DNA of 64,000 bases from Laccaria trichodermophora (GCA_018417955.1 JACTVC010000005.1:62001-126000), one strand, 5' to 3'. Shown: positions 9,314 to 22,139, counted from the stretch's first letter. Numbers and translations are program-made. Notes: a model not told the origin generated them from the letters alone.

Positions 9314-12300
9314 TTACAGTTGAGAATATACAGCTAAAACAAGTTCTTGGTCTTCATAGTATCTAAGATCATTATTGCTCTTATCATCTAGCTGCCCATC
9401 TTTTATACACTTATTTTTGGTGGTTATCCCATTATGGAACCAAACTTCACCTTCATATGAAAAAACTCTAGAGGTGAAATGATTATCCCCATGGTATATG
9501 ATCCCTCTCAGGCTCAGTAATACTTCTTCTCCATTTATTACAAACTTTAACTTGTGACTAGTTTTAGTATTACAGTATGGGTACTCCAGGATGATAATCT
9601 TTGGAACCTCTGCATAGGATACATGCTCAATCATTTCACCTGAGCAATTCCCACATATTTCTGTAGATGACTTCTGAATTGATCCTATCCATTTTAAAGT
9701 TGATGTTGGTATAGGGTCAGATGCATGTAGAACATATCCCAGTGTATCATCTACTTCATATGCATTTCCACAGTCTGAACATACAATTTCAGCTACTGCA
9801 TTATTTTTTTCATACTTAAGCATTTCAAATGTAAGTTGTCCAACACTAGCTCCTGTTTTGCCCATAGGAAATTTGATAGGATCTAAATTATGAAGATCAT
9901 GTCTAAGTTCATCTCTTACATTTTCTAAAGTAAGTGTTCCTTCAAGCACCTTGTTGAAACCAGCTGCCAATACACCTAAATAATGTTGGTTGATCTCTGT
10001 AAAATTTGTAGTCCACCTTAGAGGATCTATGTTCCAAATATGATATAAAATTACAAATAAGCTATCATATGCACAACTGTAATTTATACTATCCCATTGA
10101 AGTCCCAACTTGATGCTAGACTTAGGCTTCAGTATTTTTTTACTCTTTTTCTTTATATTAATCTCATCATCATCATCCAGCTTATGCTTGACTGCAACTG
10201 ATCCCTTAGCTGGGATGAATGTTGAAGCTTTCTTGGGTTGCTCTGCTTTCTTATCTTTGCCTCTCTTAATGATCTGCCATGGACTGTCTGTAACCACAGG
10301 TAGTATATCCATTGGATCACTTTCACTCCACCTCAAAGATGTATCTGTTTTTTCTGGAACATATGCTGTACCTTTCCAGTTTTGAAAATTTCTGATTAAT
10401 GAATTGCGTGTGTATCCTACAACACAAGGAGGAAGTGAACCTTCATATCTAAGCCTGGTAATTTCATCTAGAAGTTCCTGTTCTCTGAGTTCCTGTCTAA
10501 GATATTTTGCACATCCTCCAGTAACAATGCTGGGCTCAAAGCCTTGTAGAATGATAGTTCCAGCTGCACTTGCACTTCTGGAGAGGCAAGTGTAGTAAGA
10601 CATATGAGTATGGCAGCTGTTGAGATGTACAACATTGTATGGTCTAGTTTTTCCTTGAGCTGCATAATCTGTCATTGCAAAATTAGGTAGAACCCAAACT
10701 TGTTGTCTTTCTATAGACTCCTTCAGGTCACTAGGGAATGTACATGTAATAGTTTTAGATCCCTTGACTAAAGGTACCACATTTTCTGGAAGCCCAGGTA
10801 TTTGAATAGTTTTTGAAGGCTTATCTAATTTTACAAATAGAGTGTCCAGTATTCTCTTTCCATGTGGACCTTTCTTTGCCTGCCATCCAACTACAAATCC
10901 TTCTTGACCTTTTGTTATGCACAGCTCAGTTGCATCATTATTTCTGATCATCACAGGCATTCCAAGGCAGAGTGAAAGCTTTCCAGCAAAATGTTCAGTT
11001 GATCCATGTCTGACATTCCAGATTTGATGTTGATCATCAAAGTCAATTTCATTTGACTTGTGCTTTGATTTTGTAGCAGCCTTTGATTTTCCCCACTTTG
11101 TTTTATTAGCTGGATCAGCATCCTTTCCCCACTTATCTACAGAGTAAAAATGGGTCAATTTTTGGCCTGTCTCCTCAGCAAATCTTTCACACCCCATTTG
11201 ATTAATTTGATCTTTTTGTGTGTGTCTTCCACATATAATTGCCACATTTCTGAATTCCTTTGAAGCAATGTTAGGTCTTCCTGGCTTTTTACTGGCTTGA
11301 AGAGTTCTCAAAAATTTAATGTCCTCAGCAGTACAATTTCCATATCTCATATTGACCAATGCTTTTCTCAGTGATGCATCTTGGGGAGTCTGAGTTTTCT
11401 GCCTCATATTCTCTCTAAGTATAACTACAGTTGTAACCTGATGCCAGAGAGCTTTTCCTACAGCAGCTTCTTGGCCACCTGGCTTTAAGCCTGAATGGAC
11501 TTGTGTTCCAACTGAGTGACTGTATAGAGATTGACCACCAACAGGGGGCAGTTGGGCAAAATCACCAGCAAATATCATATTGATTCCACCATATGGCTTA
11601 TCAAAATTATTGAGTGCTTTGGCTAACTGTGAAGCAATTTTATACATGTCATGGCATGAGAGCATTGATACCTCATCTAAGAATATATAGTCAACTCCAT
11701 CTAGTCTAGCTCTGACTTGAGCAATGCTTGTAGCCTCATTTCTAATACCCATTCCACTCATTGGAACACCCAAAAATGAATGATAAGTTGATCCATTCAG
11801 AAGAGCAGCTGATGATCCTGTTGGTCCAAGCACAATAAATCTATGAGACTCATTTCTCTGTTGAAAAAAATAAATGAGGGCTTTGAAGACTTGTGATTTT
11901 CCAGTACCACCCATGCCACCTAAATACATTTTTAATTGTTCAGTCTGATGTTGAACTGCATGATTTGCAACAATTCTAAAGGCCCTTTCTTGCTCTCTGT
12001 TAAGGGAATATTTTTTTACAACTTTATCAATCATCCTTTGAGCTGATTTTTCATTGGCTTTGAAGTCTTTTGTAAGATATGATTGGTCAACAATTTTTAC
12101 ATCATTTTCATTGTGGTCTATCTGTTGGTTTTTCATATTTTTCTGAGCAGGGATATTTTTATTTCTTTGAGCCAACTCCTCCTGTCTTTTTTGATCAACT
12201 GAAGCTTTCCATTTGGAACTAGACTGTAATATATCAGGTTGGATTGGCTTCTTGTCAACTTCACTTATTCCATTTGGGGATTCATCCATCCAGCCAGCTT

Positions 12301-14763
12301 CTTTTATTGCAATTTTTGTAGCATTCATTTGCTCTTGGTTTGCTCTTCCATATTTTCCAAGTGCTGTATATTTATTTGGAATATTCTCTTCATCATTTTC
12401 ATCATACTCTGCATCCCCAAAGTGAGCACCATCATATGCATTTAATTCATCAAGATCCAACATTGTCTCATTTGACATCCACTGGGGAAATATTCCTTCT
12501 GAATCTCCCTTTTTTTGTTGAGCAGAAAAATCATCTCTAGCATCATTACACTCATATCTAATATTAAAGTTCAGCATATATTGCCTCTGTTGCACTGTGA
12601 ATTCATAGTCATTGAAGGTTTCATCCCAAGTGTCTTCCTCAGATTTCAGATCATGACCAGTTCTCCAAGGCTTGAATAAAGCAAGCATGGTGGCACAATA
12701 ATACTCTCTGTCTCCTCTGTCACATCTTGGCAGTGAGCCTCCAACAAAGTTGGGGACAACATTACTTTTTTTCTTATTAAATTGAGCTTGATGTGTTTTA
12801 TAGAGAGGATGGTCTCTAAGAAATGGGTAGGTTATTCTGTTTTCACTGATAAGTTCATCATCACTGTCATCAGCTTCAATACTAGTTGAGTTTTTATTTA
12901 TATTAAGCTCATCTCCATTAGAATCAGAATCATCAACTAGTTGTGGTAATACTTTAGTACTGACGTGCTCAATTTTTTCTATCAAGTCAAGTTCATCATC
13001 TGAATCTGTAATTTCATCATGCTCTTGGAAGCTATTGGCTACTTTGCATCTAGCAGACATTTGAACCCATTCATATAGTGTCTTATCTTCAAATATTGTT
13101 GGTCTATAGATGTAATCATGAACTGATGAAAAGCCCACATATTCACCTTTGCCTTTTTGAAGTACAAGTTTTTCAGGTATCTCCTTTTCCAAGTCTTCCT
13201 CTGATCTGAAGGGTTTTAGAGCTTCCCTCACAAAGTTTTTCCAGTAGAACACTACAAATTTGTGACTGGTATAATGATCAGGATTTCCCAAAAGATATAG
13301 AGCAGCCATAGGACCTCCAATCTCCATTCTAGCTGTTAAACAGTTGCTAGCCTGTGTTACAATTTTTCTTGCCTTTTCCTTTCTTTCTAAAGACCCTCCC
13401 AACATTTCAGAGTTCCTGTCATATACACTCCTAATAGCATCAAATATTGCATAAGTTTTTAACCCAGGCTTAGTCACATAATCTGAGATATATGCCACTA
13501 TAGCTTTGATGGCTGTTCCAGATAGAAGGCTTGTTACATCTGAGTTACATCTGAGCAGATAAGTGACTGGAGGAGATAGTGTATTAATCAATTCCTCTCC
13601 TTTCTTGACATTCAAGGCCCCAGTATTTGAATCCACCTCTGTCTGATCATATAATGGTCTGGGAAATCTAGCTTTACATTTTCCCTGTTTATTCATACAT
13701 GTAGGTCGATCCCTCTTTGCAGCTTTTTCACTAGTTGATCTGTTCCTTCCACAATCATGTACATTAGACCTCAGAATCAGATCATCTACTGTCTTTGCAT
13801 ATTCTTGCCACCAGGTGCTAAGATTTTCACATTTTTCACAATTATTGCAGTCACAAAATGGAGGAGGTGCTTCAGGTAAAGTCTGAGTTGGATCCTTATA
13901 ATCCTTGTTTTGATTTTTCTCTATATCTACCTGGTGCTTCACCTTATCCATTGACCCTGTCATAAATTCACCAATGTGGACAGCCTCCAAATATTCAACA
14001 ATTTTCTTTTGAAAGTCTGAAAAAGGATCCATGATTTTATCTCTGATTTCCTGAGGAGTTAAAGCTCCTTTGATCCAAAGTAGCATATGCAAATGTAAAG
14101 TCAATCTTCCCTGTTGTTCCACTGTTGCATAAAATGCCTCTGTATCTCCATACAGTCCTCTATGTTTTTCACCCACACCAAGAACATGCTTGATGAACAT
14201 CTCAGTTATGAAGTGGAAAAATCTAGCACCAGCTACAGGATTATTTGCAATTAATTTGTATCTTTCATCATATTCTCTTAATAATGGACTAAACTTTTCC
14301 TTAGTATCAGCAAAGTACAATGATATAGGGTGCATGTTATCAGCTGGAGAGAATGTAATAAACCAAGATGGAGCTCCAATGAATGAGATGAGGGACCAGA
14401 TTTCATTGCGCATATATTTTTTGGTGGTGGTTGAGCCTTGAACTCTTCCTGAAACATGATCCAAGTCTTTGATAAGCTGAAAGCACAAGGACTCTTCATC
14501 AGTTTCAGGCTTTACTCTCTCTCCATCTTCCATTCTTTGGATCAAGTCACTTAAAACTTCAACATCAACATCCATAAGTCTTTTTGAAATATTGTCAAAT
14601 TTTGGAGTCTTAGCAAGCAGGTATCCTGAAGATGTACTTTGTTTTATTTGCTCATGATTAAAAGCAATTAATGCAAAGTGAGAATCCTTTTGAAAGCGCT
14701 TGTCATGGTACATGAGAAGATGCCTTTTATGTTTTATTTCAGACAGACGCCCCTTCTGGAGAG
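9314..14763 (-). CDS. HelB Rep-helicase, main part (Helitron_like_N, Pif1 helicase, peptidase-like domain)
   Basis: This open frame of about 1,816 codons has no internal stop. The printed start (MLRVSSTPYY, 14794-14764) is LTR sequence; true coding begins at ...TLQKGRL. The HUH endonuclease motif HLH is near residue 234. The two tyrosines of YISDYVTK, near residues 435 and 439, fit the Y2 active site for nicking and joining. An acidic linker follows. Pif1-type helicase: Walker A GGMGGTGKSQ (about 959-968), Walker B YIFLDEVS (about 1035). The last ~250 residues have Cys in SINYSCAYDS, paired CxxC motifs (CSDCG, CGNCS) and His in GDNHFTSR, resembling a USP-like cysteine peptidase with zinc fingers. 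The gypsy insertion separates this part from the N-terminal part at 34372. Confidence 0.85.
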
Positions 14764-15143
14764 TGTAATACGGAGTTGAGGATACGCGCAACAACGCTTA
14801 CTAATACGTAACTTATATTCGTTTGTAGACGCATCTAGTAACGTTAGACATAACCATATTCATCTTGCTACCAAGCTCGCGTGAAGTGTGTCCTGTGTCC
14901 ACTGCTGGTAAGACCAAAGGGCGAGCTCCCTGCATAATGCTCCCTCCTCCACAGGATACGAGAGCCCACTCTCTGGGTTATAGAGAATCCCACCTAGGAT
15001 TGCTAGGCAACTCGAGTAGATGAGCGCGCCGTAAGGCAGCGTTCTCTCCTCTCTTCAATTCATCAAGACTACGCTACTACATGTAGCTACGGTACTACGA
15101 GACTTCCCTCGCACGAAGTCCCCGCACGCACTGAGGTTTCACA
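14764..15143 (+). repeat. 5' LTR of gypsy element
   Basis: The 380-bp LTR starts TGTAATACGG and ends GGTTTCACA (TG...CA). By eye it differs from the 3' LTR by two substitutions and a 13-bp segment (ACTACATGTAGCT, near 15075-15087) present only here. Confidence 0.95.
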
Positions 15144-15160
15144 TTGGTGGGGGCACCGCG
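15144..15160 (+). promoter_or_regulatory. Putative primer binding site
   Basis: TTGGTGGGGGCACCG follows the 5' LTR directly. TGG complements a tRNA 3' CCA end and the rest would pair with an acceptor stem. I cannot name the tRNA. Confidence 0.5.
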
Positions 15161-15164
15161 GACT

Positions 15165-15616
15165 TCACATTCGATGTTGAAATCTCGCCTCGGGAGAGAT
15201 CGGAAGCGGTACTGCGGTCACGCCATTGTGAGTTTGACATGCCACGTACCACATCCATCCCCTCCCTCCTAGTACCAACCTATTCATTCCCCTATCGCTG
15301 AGCGCAGTTTTCATTGCGTTCGCGTGAGGACGCCCTGGAGCGCTGTCACAGCGTTCATGGCTATTCGACTCCTCCCAATGATTCCGTTTATCTGGATTCC
15401 ACCAGTCGTCTAGCCCTCCGCTAGATCCTTCACCCACAACCTTCAGTCAGTCTGCCCCTCTCCCAACCGAATTATTCCGACTACGCTATGCCACTCGATC
15501 ACATTACGGATGAAGGATCTCGCTTAACCAGTTTACCCAGCTGGTCAGGAAAATTTACGATCCATTTATGTATATAAGAGACGGACAACCGCTCCGTCTC
15601 CTCCAGCTACACTACC
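15165..15616 (+). promoter_or_regulatory. Gypsy leader with internal TATA box and hairpin
   Basis: Between the LTR and gag lies about 450 bp with no open frame of its own. TATATAAG at 15571-15578 is followed directly by GAGACGG (15578-15584) and CCGTCTC (15594-15600), a 7-bp hairpin with a 9-nt loop. The gag ATG at 15617 is in an ACCATGG context. The TATA box lies outside the LTR, which is unusual. Confidence 0.45.
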
Positions 15617-18600
15617 ATGGCTACCCCTTCCAAACCCACTGTCGATATCGTTGACTCTTCCGAGAAACCGAAGACTACTGGTCGTTCCACTAGAGCGGCC
15701 TCCAAAAACAACCTGCCTGCGGAAGAGAGCGCTAAAGGTGCCAACACCTCAGCAGTTCCTCCTACAAAGGGAAAAGCGGCAGCCACGTCGCCAACCGCGG
15801 AAGAGAGCGCTAAGGGTGTTAACACCCCAGCTGTTCCTCCTGCGAAGGGAAAAGCGACAGCCACGTCGCAATCCAAACCTGCCAAACCCGGGGCATCTTC
15901 ACAGAAAGCCCCTGCTCCACTACCCCTCCCTCCGTCAGGTTCCAGCGCGCCGCAAGGCAGCGTTGAGCCGATTGTGATCAATCCTCCTGGTCCGAACCTA
16001 ACCATGCTACAGGAGACCGGGCAAATTATCTCTGAAGCCCCTTCTCTCACCTACTTGACGACCATATCAAGTATCTCCTCGTTAGGCAATAAGAGTTCTG
16101 GCGGATCCTTGATACCCCAGCGCATCTTCGAAGGGATTCCGACATATGAGAAAGTCATGATCTATGACGAGTCTCTTTCGGCTTCCCTAGCTCGTTACCA
16201 CCCCCGTTTCAACCCTGCGGTTGACGATGACCCTCTAGTCTTTTTCGGAGGCATCGATGGGAAGCTACCTGGGAAATCCATAGCGGATTCCCAAGGGATC
16301 CGTGACCTCTTATGGCGTTGGTCTGCGCCCCATACTCAAGCTTTATGGGTTGATCTTCCAACCGCTATAGATAAGCTTCCCCAAGTGCGCCTATCGCCGG
16401 AATACATCAGCGAATACTTGGTGGATTCCGTGAAGTACTATTCGGTACCTCCTATGTTCCTCGAGGATGTAGCTCAGCTTTATCTAGCCATGTACCAAAT
16501 TCTCGGAGCCTTCCAGACATTCCTGGAAGAAGGTGATCGTCAACCTTTCGCTTTCGATCCAGAATGGAAAATGCTTCGAATGTTAGCCTGGCACGACAAC
16601 CCGAAAGATATTTTAATTGCCTTTGTAGTTCTACAGCGCCGTTGCGAGGTTTGCAATTCCCACATCAAAGAGTACTTCAATGCTATGAGGAAGATCTTCC
16701 TCCAAACCGACGAGCAAGAGTCCGTCAGCACCATGTACTCGACTCGTCCTTCCATTCGCTCTCAATTCGGACAGGAAACAGCTCACAAAGAAGTAGGAAA
16801 ACTTCTTCTACGCCCAGACTATGACTGTGTCCCTGTCGCTTACCAAGACGGAGTCAGTCGTTTAACGGAAGCTGCAGTAGCTGCCGCTAACAGGATGCAC
16901 CAGAAAGTACCAACCGTTTTCTATAAAACCGCTCGAGCTCGGGTTTACCAAACTGCTCCTACTGGAGCCGTTATTGCTGCGCGTTCTGCCAGTAATGCTA
17001 GCTACAAAGTTAGAGCACTAGATCAAGCGTTCGCTAAATTACCCCGATCAGCAGATCTTCACACTAACGCCCAGTCCAATCAAGCGTTCTCTCAATACGC
17101 ATCCTCCGCCGTTCCTACCACGCAATATGCACCTTCAGCAGTCCCCACTACCGCCACTCAGAGCGTCAAAGTACCTATGCCTGCCTCTATATCTGTCATT
17201 GCCCATCGTCGTCATGCCATCTCCACTATGCCTGGCATGGGTCGAATAGAACTACCGGTGAATGATGTTCCTGCTACAGCACTTGTGGTCGACACGGGCG
17301 TCGAGCAGCGAACTCTGCCTGTTGTAAAACCCACGCAGACTGTCCTATTCACTAGTAGACAGACACCTCCTCACTTGGTTGACAAAGCACCAGAACACCC
17401 GCCAGCTCCAGCAAGCAGCGCGCCTTCGCGTTGGACGAGCTACCAGTTCAAGGACAATCGCCCCATACCATCGCCCAGTGATGAAGATCTTAGATCTCCA
17501 GGTGACCCTCCCCCAGGAGGTAACCCTCCGGACGACGATTCGGGGGGCAATGGCCCTGGCGGCGGTGGAGGTGGCCCTAATAGTGGTCCCTCTGGTGGCC
17601 CACCCGGTGACCCTCCTGGTGGTTCTCCTGGTGGAGGTGGAAATCCCCCTCCAGGCTGGGTTAGTCAACCTTATTCACCCTTTCCTTACTCGGATGAGTG
17701 GCAGCTGAACCATAAGCTCAACTCCTCTGTAGTGCCAGCTTGGGATGGACATGGCTCCACTGCCATTGAATACATCAGCTCTATGTCCTTCTTGGCCAGG
17801 ATGAGCGATAAAATGAAGGAAGGTGTAGCTGCCATGGCTCCCTACAAGTGGTCCGGCCGCGCAAAAAGCTGGTGGGAATGTCTGCCGTTAGCTGATCAAA
17901 CGTATTTCCGTCAAGACTGGGAACACATGATGATTGGTTTACGCATTCAGTTCCTCAATCTGCGTTGGTCTCGCGAACGGCTGTACGAGTTCGAAGCCAT
18001 GTTCTTTCGTCAAAAAGGACACACGACCGAGGACCCTATAGATTTCATACAACATAGGGTCCGTCACCACATGTTCCTTCATCCTGATGACCCGGATGGT
18101 CCTGGAGCAGTGGATCGTATATTACGCAATCAGCCCATTGAGTGGGAAAAGGAACTCAATGACGTGACCTGCCCGTCCATCTTTGCGTTGCAGAGTGCTG
18201 CGAGTCGACTGGCTACGAGCCTAATCAATGATTGGCAAAGTAGTGAAATACGCGCTCGTAACACTGCCGCCGGCCCGGGAGATAAGGCACCAGTCCCTGG
18301 CAAGGGACGCTACGGAAGAACAGCACACGTCGCTTCGTTGGACCCTCCCGCTGATCCCCCAGCGTTAATTCGGGATGACGGCAGTGACTCGAGCACCGAT
18401 GAGAGCGCCGAGGTTTATGCAGCGACATTCCGTAAACGCAATGAGAAGAGTGGCACTGCTAGTTCATCAAAGTGGCCGAGAGGCAAGGTCATGAACGGCA
18501 TCTCCTTTCCAAGAGATGATAGCGTCAAAAGTGCCAAACCTCCCACCAACGGCTCCTGCTTCATATGTGATAGTCCTTACCATTACGCCCGAGACTGCAA

Positions 18601-19885
18601 TCACTACGGGAAGTGGGACGGTCTCCGTAATGCCAAATTGATAGATGTAGACTTAGATCATGAACTGGAAGCGGCGCACGACAGAGAGTACATAGCTATG
18701 CTTGCTGAAATTCAGGCTGAGGCCACTTCTTCTGCTTATCTCGCTGAACTGAGTAAGATCTCGAAGGAAGCGTTCTGCATGAGCGCTGAACTCACGGGAG
18801 CGAAAGCTTTGCACGCCAAGAAGACGTTCTTAACGGATAACCGAAACGTTCGCAGGAGAATGGCAAATGAGTCTAAAGGCAAAGATAAGGAAGATTCAAC
18901 TGTGGAGAACTTAGTTGTGAAACCACTGTCGAGAGCTAAGCGTCGCCTTCAGGACAGCGCTAAGCCGCCTCCTTACTCTGCTGACTCTAACAAACCTCCT
19001 CCTTATGCAGACGCTCCAGGTGAAGTCTTCGTAGCACCCAAAGGTCGCTCTTTCCCTGAAGGATTGGGCTCCTTAGGAACTCGCGCTCTTCATGCTCGAG
19101 CCTTTATAGCTTCGACAGGAGGAGAAGTCGTGCAGGCCAGATTGGACTCCGGTGCCGATATCACCTTGATGTCAGAGGATTACTGGGCTTCTGTTCCCGG
19201 ATTGCCTAAGCCTAAAGACGGGTTGCGAATGAAGCTCTACCATTTAACAGGGTCAGCCAAAGTCCTTGGCTACATCCGAACCACGCTCTTCATGCCTATG
19301 GAGGCAGGATCATTCGTGAGTTTCGATTTGGAAGCCTACGTAGTTCGTAACATGCGAGTACCGCTGTTGCTAGGCGAAGACTTCCAATCGACGTACGAAC
19401 TCGGCGTGACTCAGTACGCTACAGGTCATTGTGACGTTCATGTTGGTCGAACAGGCCGAATAATCAAAGCCTCGTCGGCACAACGGGTCGACCTAGGATT
19501 CGAGATTAGACAGGCTCATACTATGCAGTCGTTCGTCAGAGCCAAAGCAGCCCGTCGATCCAAGTGGCAGAAACCCATTCAGGGTGACCCTCCTGTCCTA
19601 GCGGACGAGGATGCTGTTATTCAGCCCCATTCCGTGAGGAACATCAGAGTGTCCGCTCCCTTTGCAGGACGCGACGACTGGATGGTTGAGAAGGTCGTCA
19701 TCGGCTTGGAAGATGGGGACATCTTAGCAGCTCCCACTACCTGGATCACGGCTTCCATGCCTATACTACCCATCGCTAACCCTAGCGCCTCCCCCAGGAT
19801 TATCAGGAGAGGTGACTTAGTTGGGCATTTACTAGATCCCAGTGGCACGTTAGACGATCCTTCTGATGAGAGCACGCTAGCGTGA
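15617..19885 (+). CDS. gag: Gypsy Gag and protease (ends at in-frame UGA before pol)
   Basis: The 1,422-residue frame starts at ACCATGG. It has a low-complexity Ala/Pro/Lys N terminus, a Gly/Pro-rich linker (about 620-690), and a retrotransposon Gag core with WSGRAKSWWECL and RQDWEHMMIGLRIQF that would form the capsid. A CCHC zinc knuckle (C-FI-C-DSPY-H-YARD-C) for RNA binding lies near residue 980. An aspartic protease with DSGADITLMS lies near residue 1,175. It ends at TGA 19883-19885, and the same frame continues into pol at 19907 with no stop between. So gag-pol is one frame broken by a single UGA, either a CGA-to-TGA mutation or a readthrough codon. Confidence 0.9.
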   Translation: MATPSKPTVDIVDSSEKPKTTGRSTRAASKNNLPAEESAKGANTSAVPPTKGKAAATSPTAEESAKGVNTPAVPPAKGKATATSQSKPAKPGASSQKAPAPLPLPPSGSSAPQGSVEPIVINPPGPNLTMLQETGQIISEAPSLTYLTTISSISSLGNKSSGGSLIPQRIFEGIPTYEKVMIYDESLSASLARYHPRFNPAVDDDPLVFFGGIDGKLPGKSIADSQGIRDLLWRWSAPHTQALWVDLPTAIDKLPQVRLSPEYISEYLVDSVKYYSVPPMFLEDVAQLYLAMYQILGAFQTFLEEGDRQPFAFDPEWKMLRMLAWHDNPKDILIAFVVLQRRCEVCNSHIKEYFNAMRKIFLQTDEQESVSTMYSTRPSIRSQFGQETAHKEVGKLLLRPDYDCVPVAYQDGVSRLTEAAVAAANRMHQKVPTVFYKTARARVYQTAPTGAVIAARSASNASYKVRALDQAFAKLPRSADLHTNAQSNQAFSQYASSAVPTTQYAPSAVPTTATQSVKVPMPASISVIAHRRHAISTMPGMGRIELPVNDVPATALVVDTGVEQRTLPVVKPTQTVLFTSRQTPPHLVDKAPEHPPAPASSAPSRWTSYQFKDNRPIPSPSDEDLRSPGDPPPGGNPPDDDSGGNGPGGGGGGPNSGPSGGPPGDPPGGSPGGGGNPPPGWVSQPYSPFPYSDEWQLNHKLNSSVVPAWDGHGSTAIEYISSMSFLARMSDKMKEGVAAMAPYKWSGRAKSWWECLPLADQTYFRQDWEHMMIGLRIQFLNLRWSRERLYEFEAMFFRQKGHTTEDPIDFIQHRVRHHMFLHPDDPDGPGAVDRILRNQPIEWEKELNDVTCPSIFALQSAASRLATSLINDWQSSEIRARNTAAGPGDKAPVPGKGRYGRTAHVASLDPPADPPALIRDDGSDSSTDESAEVYAATFRKRNEKSGTASSSKWPRGKVMNGISFPRDDSVKSAKPPTNGSCFICDSPYHYARDCNHYGKWDGLRNAKLIDVDLDHELEAAHDREYIAMLAEIQAEATSSAYLAELSKISKEAFCMSAELTGAKALHAKKTFLTDNRNVRRRMANESKGKDKEDSTVENLVVKPLSRAKRRLQDSAKPPPYSADSNKPPPYADAPGEVFVAPKGRSFPEGLGSLGTRALHARAFIASTGGEVVQARLDSGADITLMSEDYWASVPGLPKPKDGLRMKLYHLTGSAKVLGYIRTTLFMPMEAGSFVSFDLEAYVVRNMRVPLLLGEDFQSTYELGVTQYATGHCDVHVGRTGRIIKASSAQRVDLGFEIRQAHTMQSFVRAKAARRSKWQKPIQGDPPVLADEDAVIQPHSVRNIRVSAPFAGRDDWMVEKVVIGLEDGDILAAPTTWITASMPILPIANPSASPRIIRRGDLVGHLLDPSGTLDDPSDESTLA

Positions 19886-21954
19886 TACGTCGCGTCGGCT
19901 GATGCTTTGCGAAAGGTTATTACGGGCTCTCTGAAAGCGCAGGACTTAGCGGATGCCAAACCAATGCCTAATGGTCCTGATGATAAGTTAGATCAGGATG
20001 ACGCTTGGGGACCTAAGACTACAGCTGTACCTGAGGACCCAGTGCAAGGTGATATTCTTGACGCTGTGAACTTGGGTCCCGATGTGCCGAAGGAATTCCA
20101 AAAACCTTTGGCGGACATTCTACGCAAGAATGTCGCCGCCTTCGGTATCAACGGTCGACTAGGACAAGTCGCAGCTAAGGTCCCTATTCCCCTCAAGGAG
20201 GGCTCGACACCCGTCTTTGTTCCGATGTACGCCGCTTCCCCAGCAAAGCGTGAAGTAATTGATAAACAAATGAAGACGTGGTTCGAGGCAGACGTCATTG
20301 AACCGTCGGTCAGCCCATGGGGATTTCCCGTTGTTGTGGTCTATCGCAACGGCAAAGCGCGTCTTGCAGTGGATTATCGGAAGTTAAATGCACTGACGAT
20401 ACCCGACGAATTCCCCATTCCGCGTCAGACAGAGATCGTCCAAGCCTTGTCAGGTGCTCAAGTCCTTTCGACTTTCGATGCACTAGCTGGGTTTACTCAG
20501 CTGGAAATGGCGGACAAGGACAAGGAAAAGACCGCTTTCCGGTGTCATCTGGGTCTATGGCAATTCAAGAGAATGCCCTTCGGATTGCGCAATGGGCCAT
20601 CCATCTTTCAGCGTTTGATGCAAGGTATACTATCCCCTTACCTGTGGTTATTCGCGCTGGTGTACATCGACGATATCGTTGTCTACTCTAAATCCTGGGA
20701 GGAGCATCTCATCCATCTAGATCAAGTCTTGGGTGCTATTGCCGCAGCCGGTATCACCCTATCTCCGCCAAAATGCTTCATTGGGTATTCCTCCATTCTT
20801 TTACTGGGGCAGAAAGTCTCTCGGTTGGGTCTATCGACGTATCAAGAGAAGGTTCAGGCCATTATGGACCTTGCTCGCCCAACCTCTGTGTCCGACTTGC
20901 AAAAGTTTCTGGGCATGGTAGTTTATTTTTCAACATATATCCCTTTTTATTCTTTCATAGCGAAACCCTTGTTCGAGCTTCTGAAGAAGGGTTCGCGGTG
21001 GGATTGGCGGGCCGAGCATGAGCTAGCTTTTCAGCAAGCTAAGGAAGCGCTTTCTAGTGCCCCTGCCTTGGGTCATCCTATACAGGGTTGTCCCTATCGT
21101 TTGTACACAGATGCTTCGGACGTTGCGTTAGGTGCAAGCCTACAGCAGGTCCAGACCATCCAGGTTGCTGACCTGAAAGGCACGCCAACATACGATAAGC
21201 TTGCTAAAGCGTGGTCTGAGGACAAACCGATCCCTCACCTTTTTCCAATTCTGTCTAAGGACGTCGTTGAGAAACCTACCGACGACTCCTGGGGCCCATC
21301 CCTTGATGAAACTACGGTTCACGTGGAACGTGTCATTGCCTATTGGAGCAGAACATTCAAAGCAGCAGAGCGTAACTACAGCGCTACCGAGAGGGAAGTG
21401 TTGGGTGCCAAGGAAGCTCTGGTCAAGTTCCAGCCATTTATAGAAGGAGAGACTGTCATCCTCATCACTGATCATGCTGCCCTTCAATGGGCTCGAGTCT
21501 ATGAAAACGCCAACAGGAGATTAGCGGCGTGGGGGGCGGTGTTTGCGGCGTACCCAGGACTGCGAATCGTACATAGAGCAGGGCGTGTTCATTCTAACGT
21601 AGACCCATTATCCAGGCTCCCGCGTGTACCGCCACATAACTCCCCTATTGTCGATGACATCACAGCTATAGCGCCAGATGAGGCTAAACAGGATAGAGCT
21701 CAAGCCGTTGAAGATCGTATCCATAGGGCAAATGCACCTCGCGCAGCGTTCACTGTGTCCTGTTGGGAGGACATAGTAGAGCGCCGAGTGAATGCAGCTC
21801 ACTACGAACCATCAGGAAGTCCAGCCCAAAGGGAGGCAGATCGATTAGCAGCTGCTGAAGCGAGATCACGGAGGGCTACTAAGCGTAGTAACTTCCCAGG
21901 CACGGAATCAGCACCAATAGCGACGCCCGCAGCAGATGAGATTCCTTTAGCAGC
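19886..21954 (+). CDS. pol: Gypsy Pol: reverse transcriptase and RNase H (interrupted by FB1)
   Basis: Open from the UGA at 19885, with first ATG-like start at 19907. Reverse transcriptase motifs include RLAVDYRKLN, STFDALAGFTQLEM, FGLRNGPSIFQRLM and the catalytic YIDDIVVYS. RNase H follows: LYTDASDVALGASLQ, ERNYSATEREVLGAKEAL and ITDHAALQW. These would copy the RNA and remove the template. The frame reaches ...DEIPLA and is cut by FB1 at 21955; it resumes at 28599. The residues after 21954 up to the stop at 22090 are foldback sequence. Confidence 0.9.
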
Positions 21955-21972
21955 CACTTCAGTCACCCACCT

Positions 21973-22022
21973 TGACCAAGCTATTAGCCTTGTAAAATGT
22001 AAGAATGTATCCAGGCTAATAG
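21973..22022. repeat. Subterminal hairpin of FB1 left end
   Basis: CTATTAGCC (from about 21983) pairs with GGCTAATAG (from about 22013) across a 24-nt loop. The mirror copy lies at 28527-28565. The same hairpin is found at the ends of FB2, FB3 and FB4. Confidence 0.75.
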
Positions 22023-22139
22023 GTTCCTTGGCCATTTATTTTTTTGCCTCTGGAGGAAAATATATTATTGCATTGGGCAAAAATGTTTGACCTTCAATAT
22101 TGTGACCAGAAATATTTGGGTTGATATATTGCATTGAAA

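Noticed and set aside
15607..16050. 147-codon minus-strand frame over gag
   Set aside because: Antisense to well-supported gag in GC-rich low-complexity sequence.
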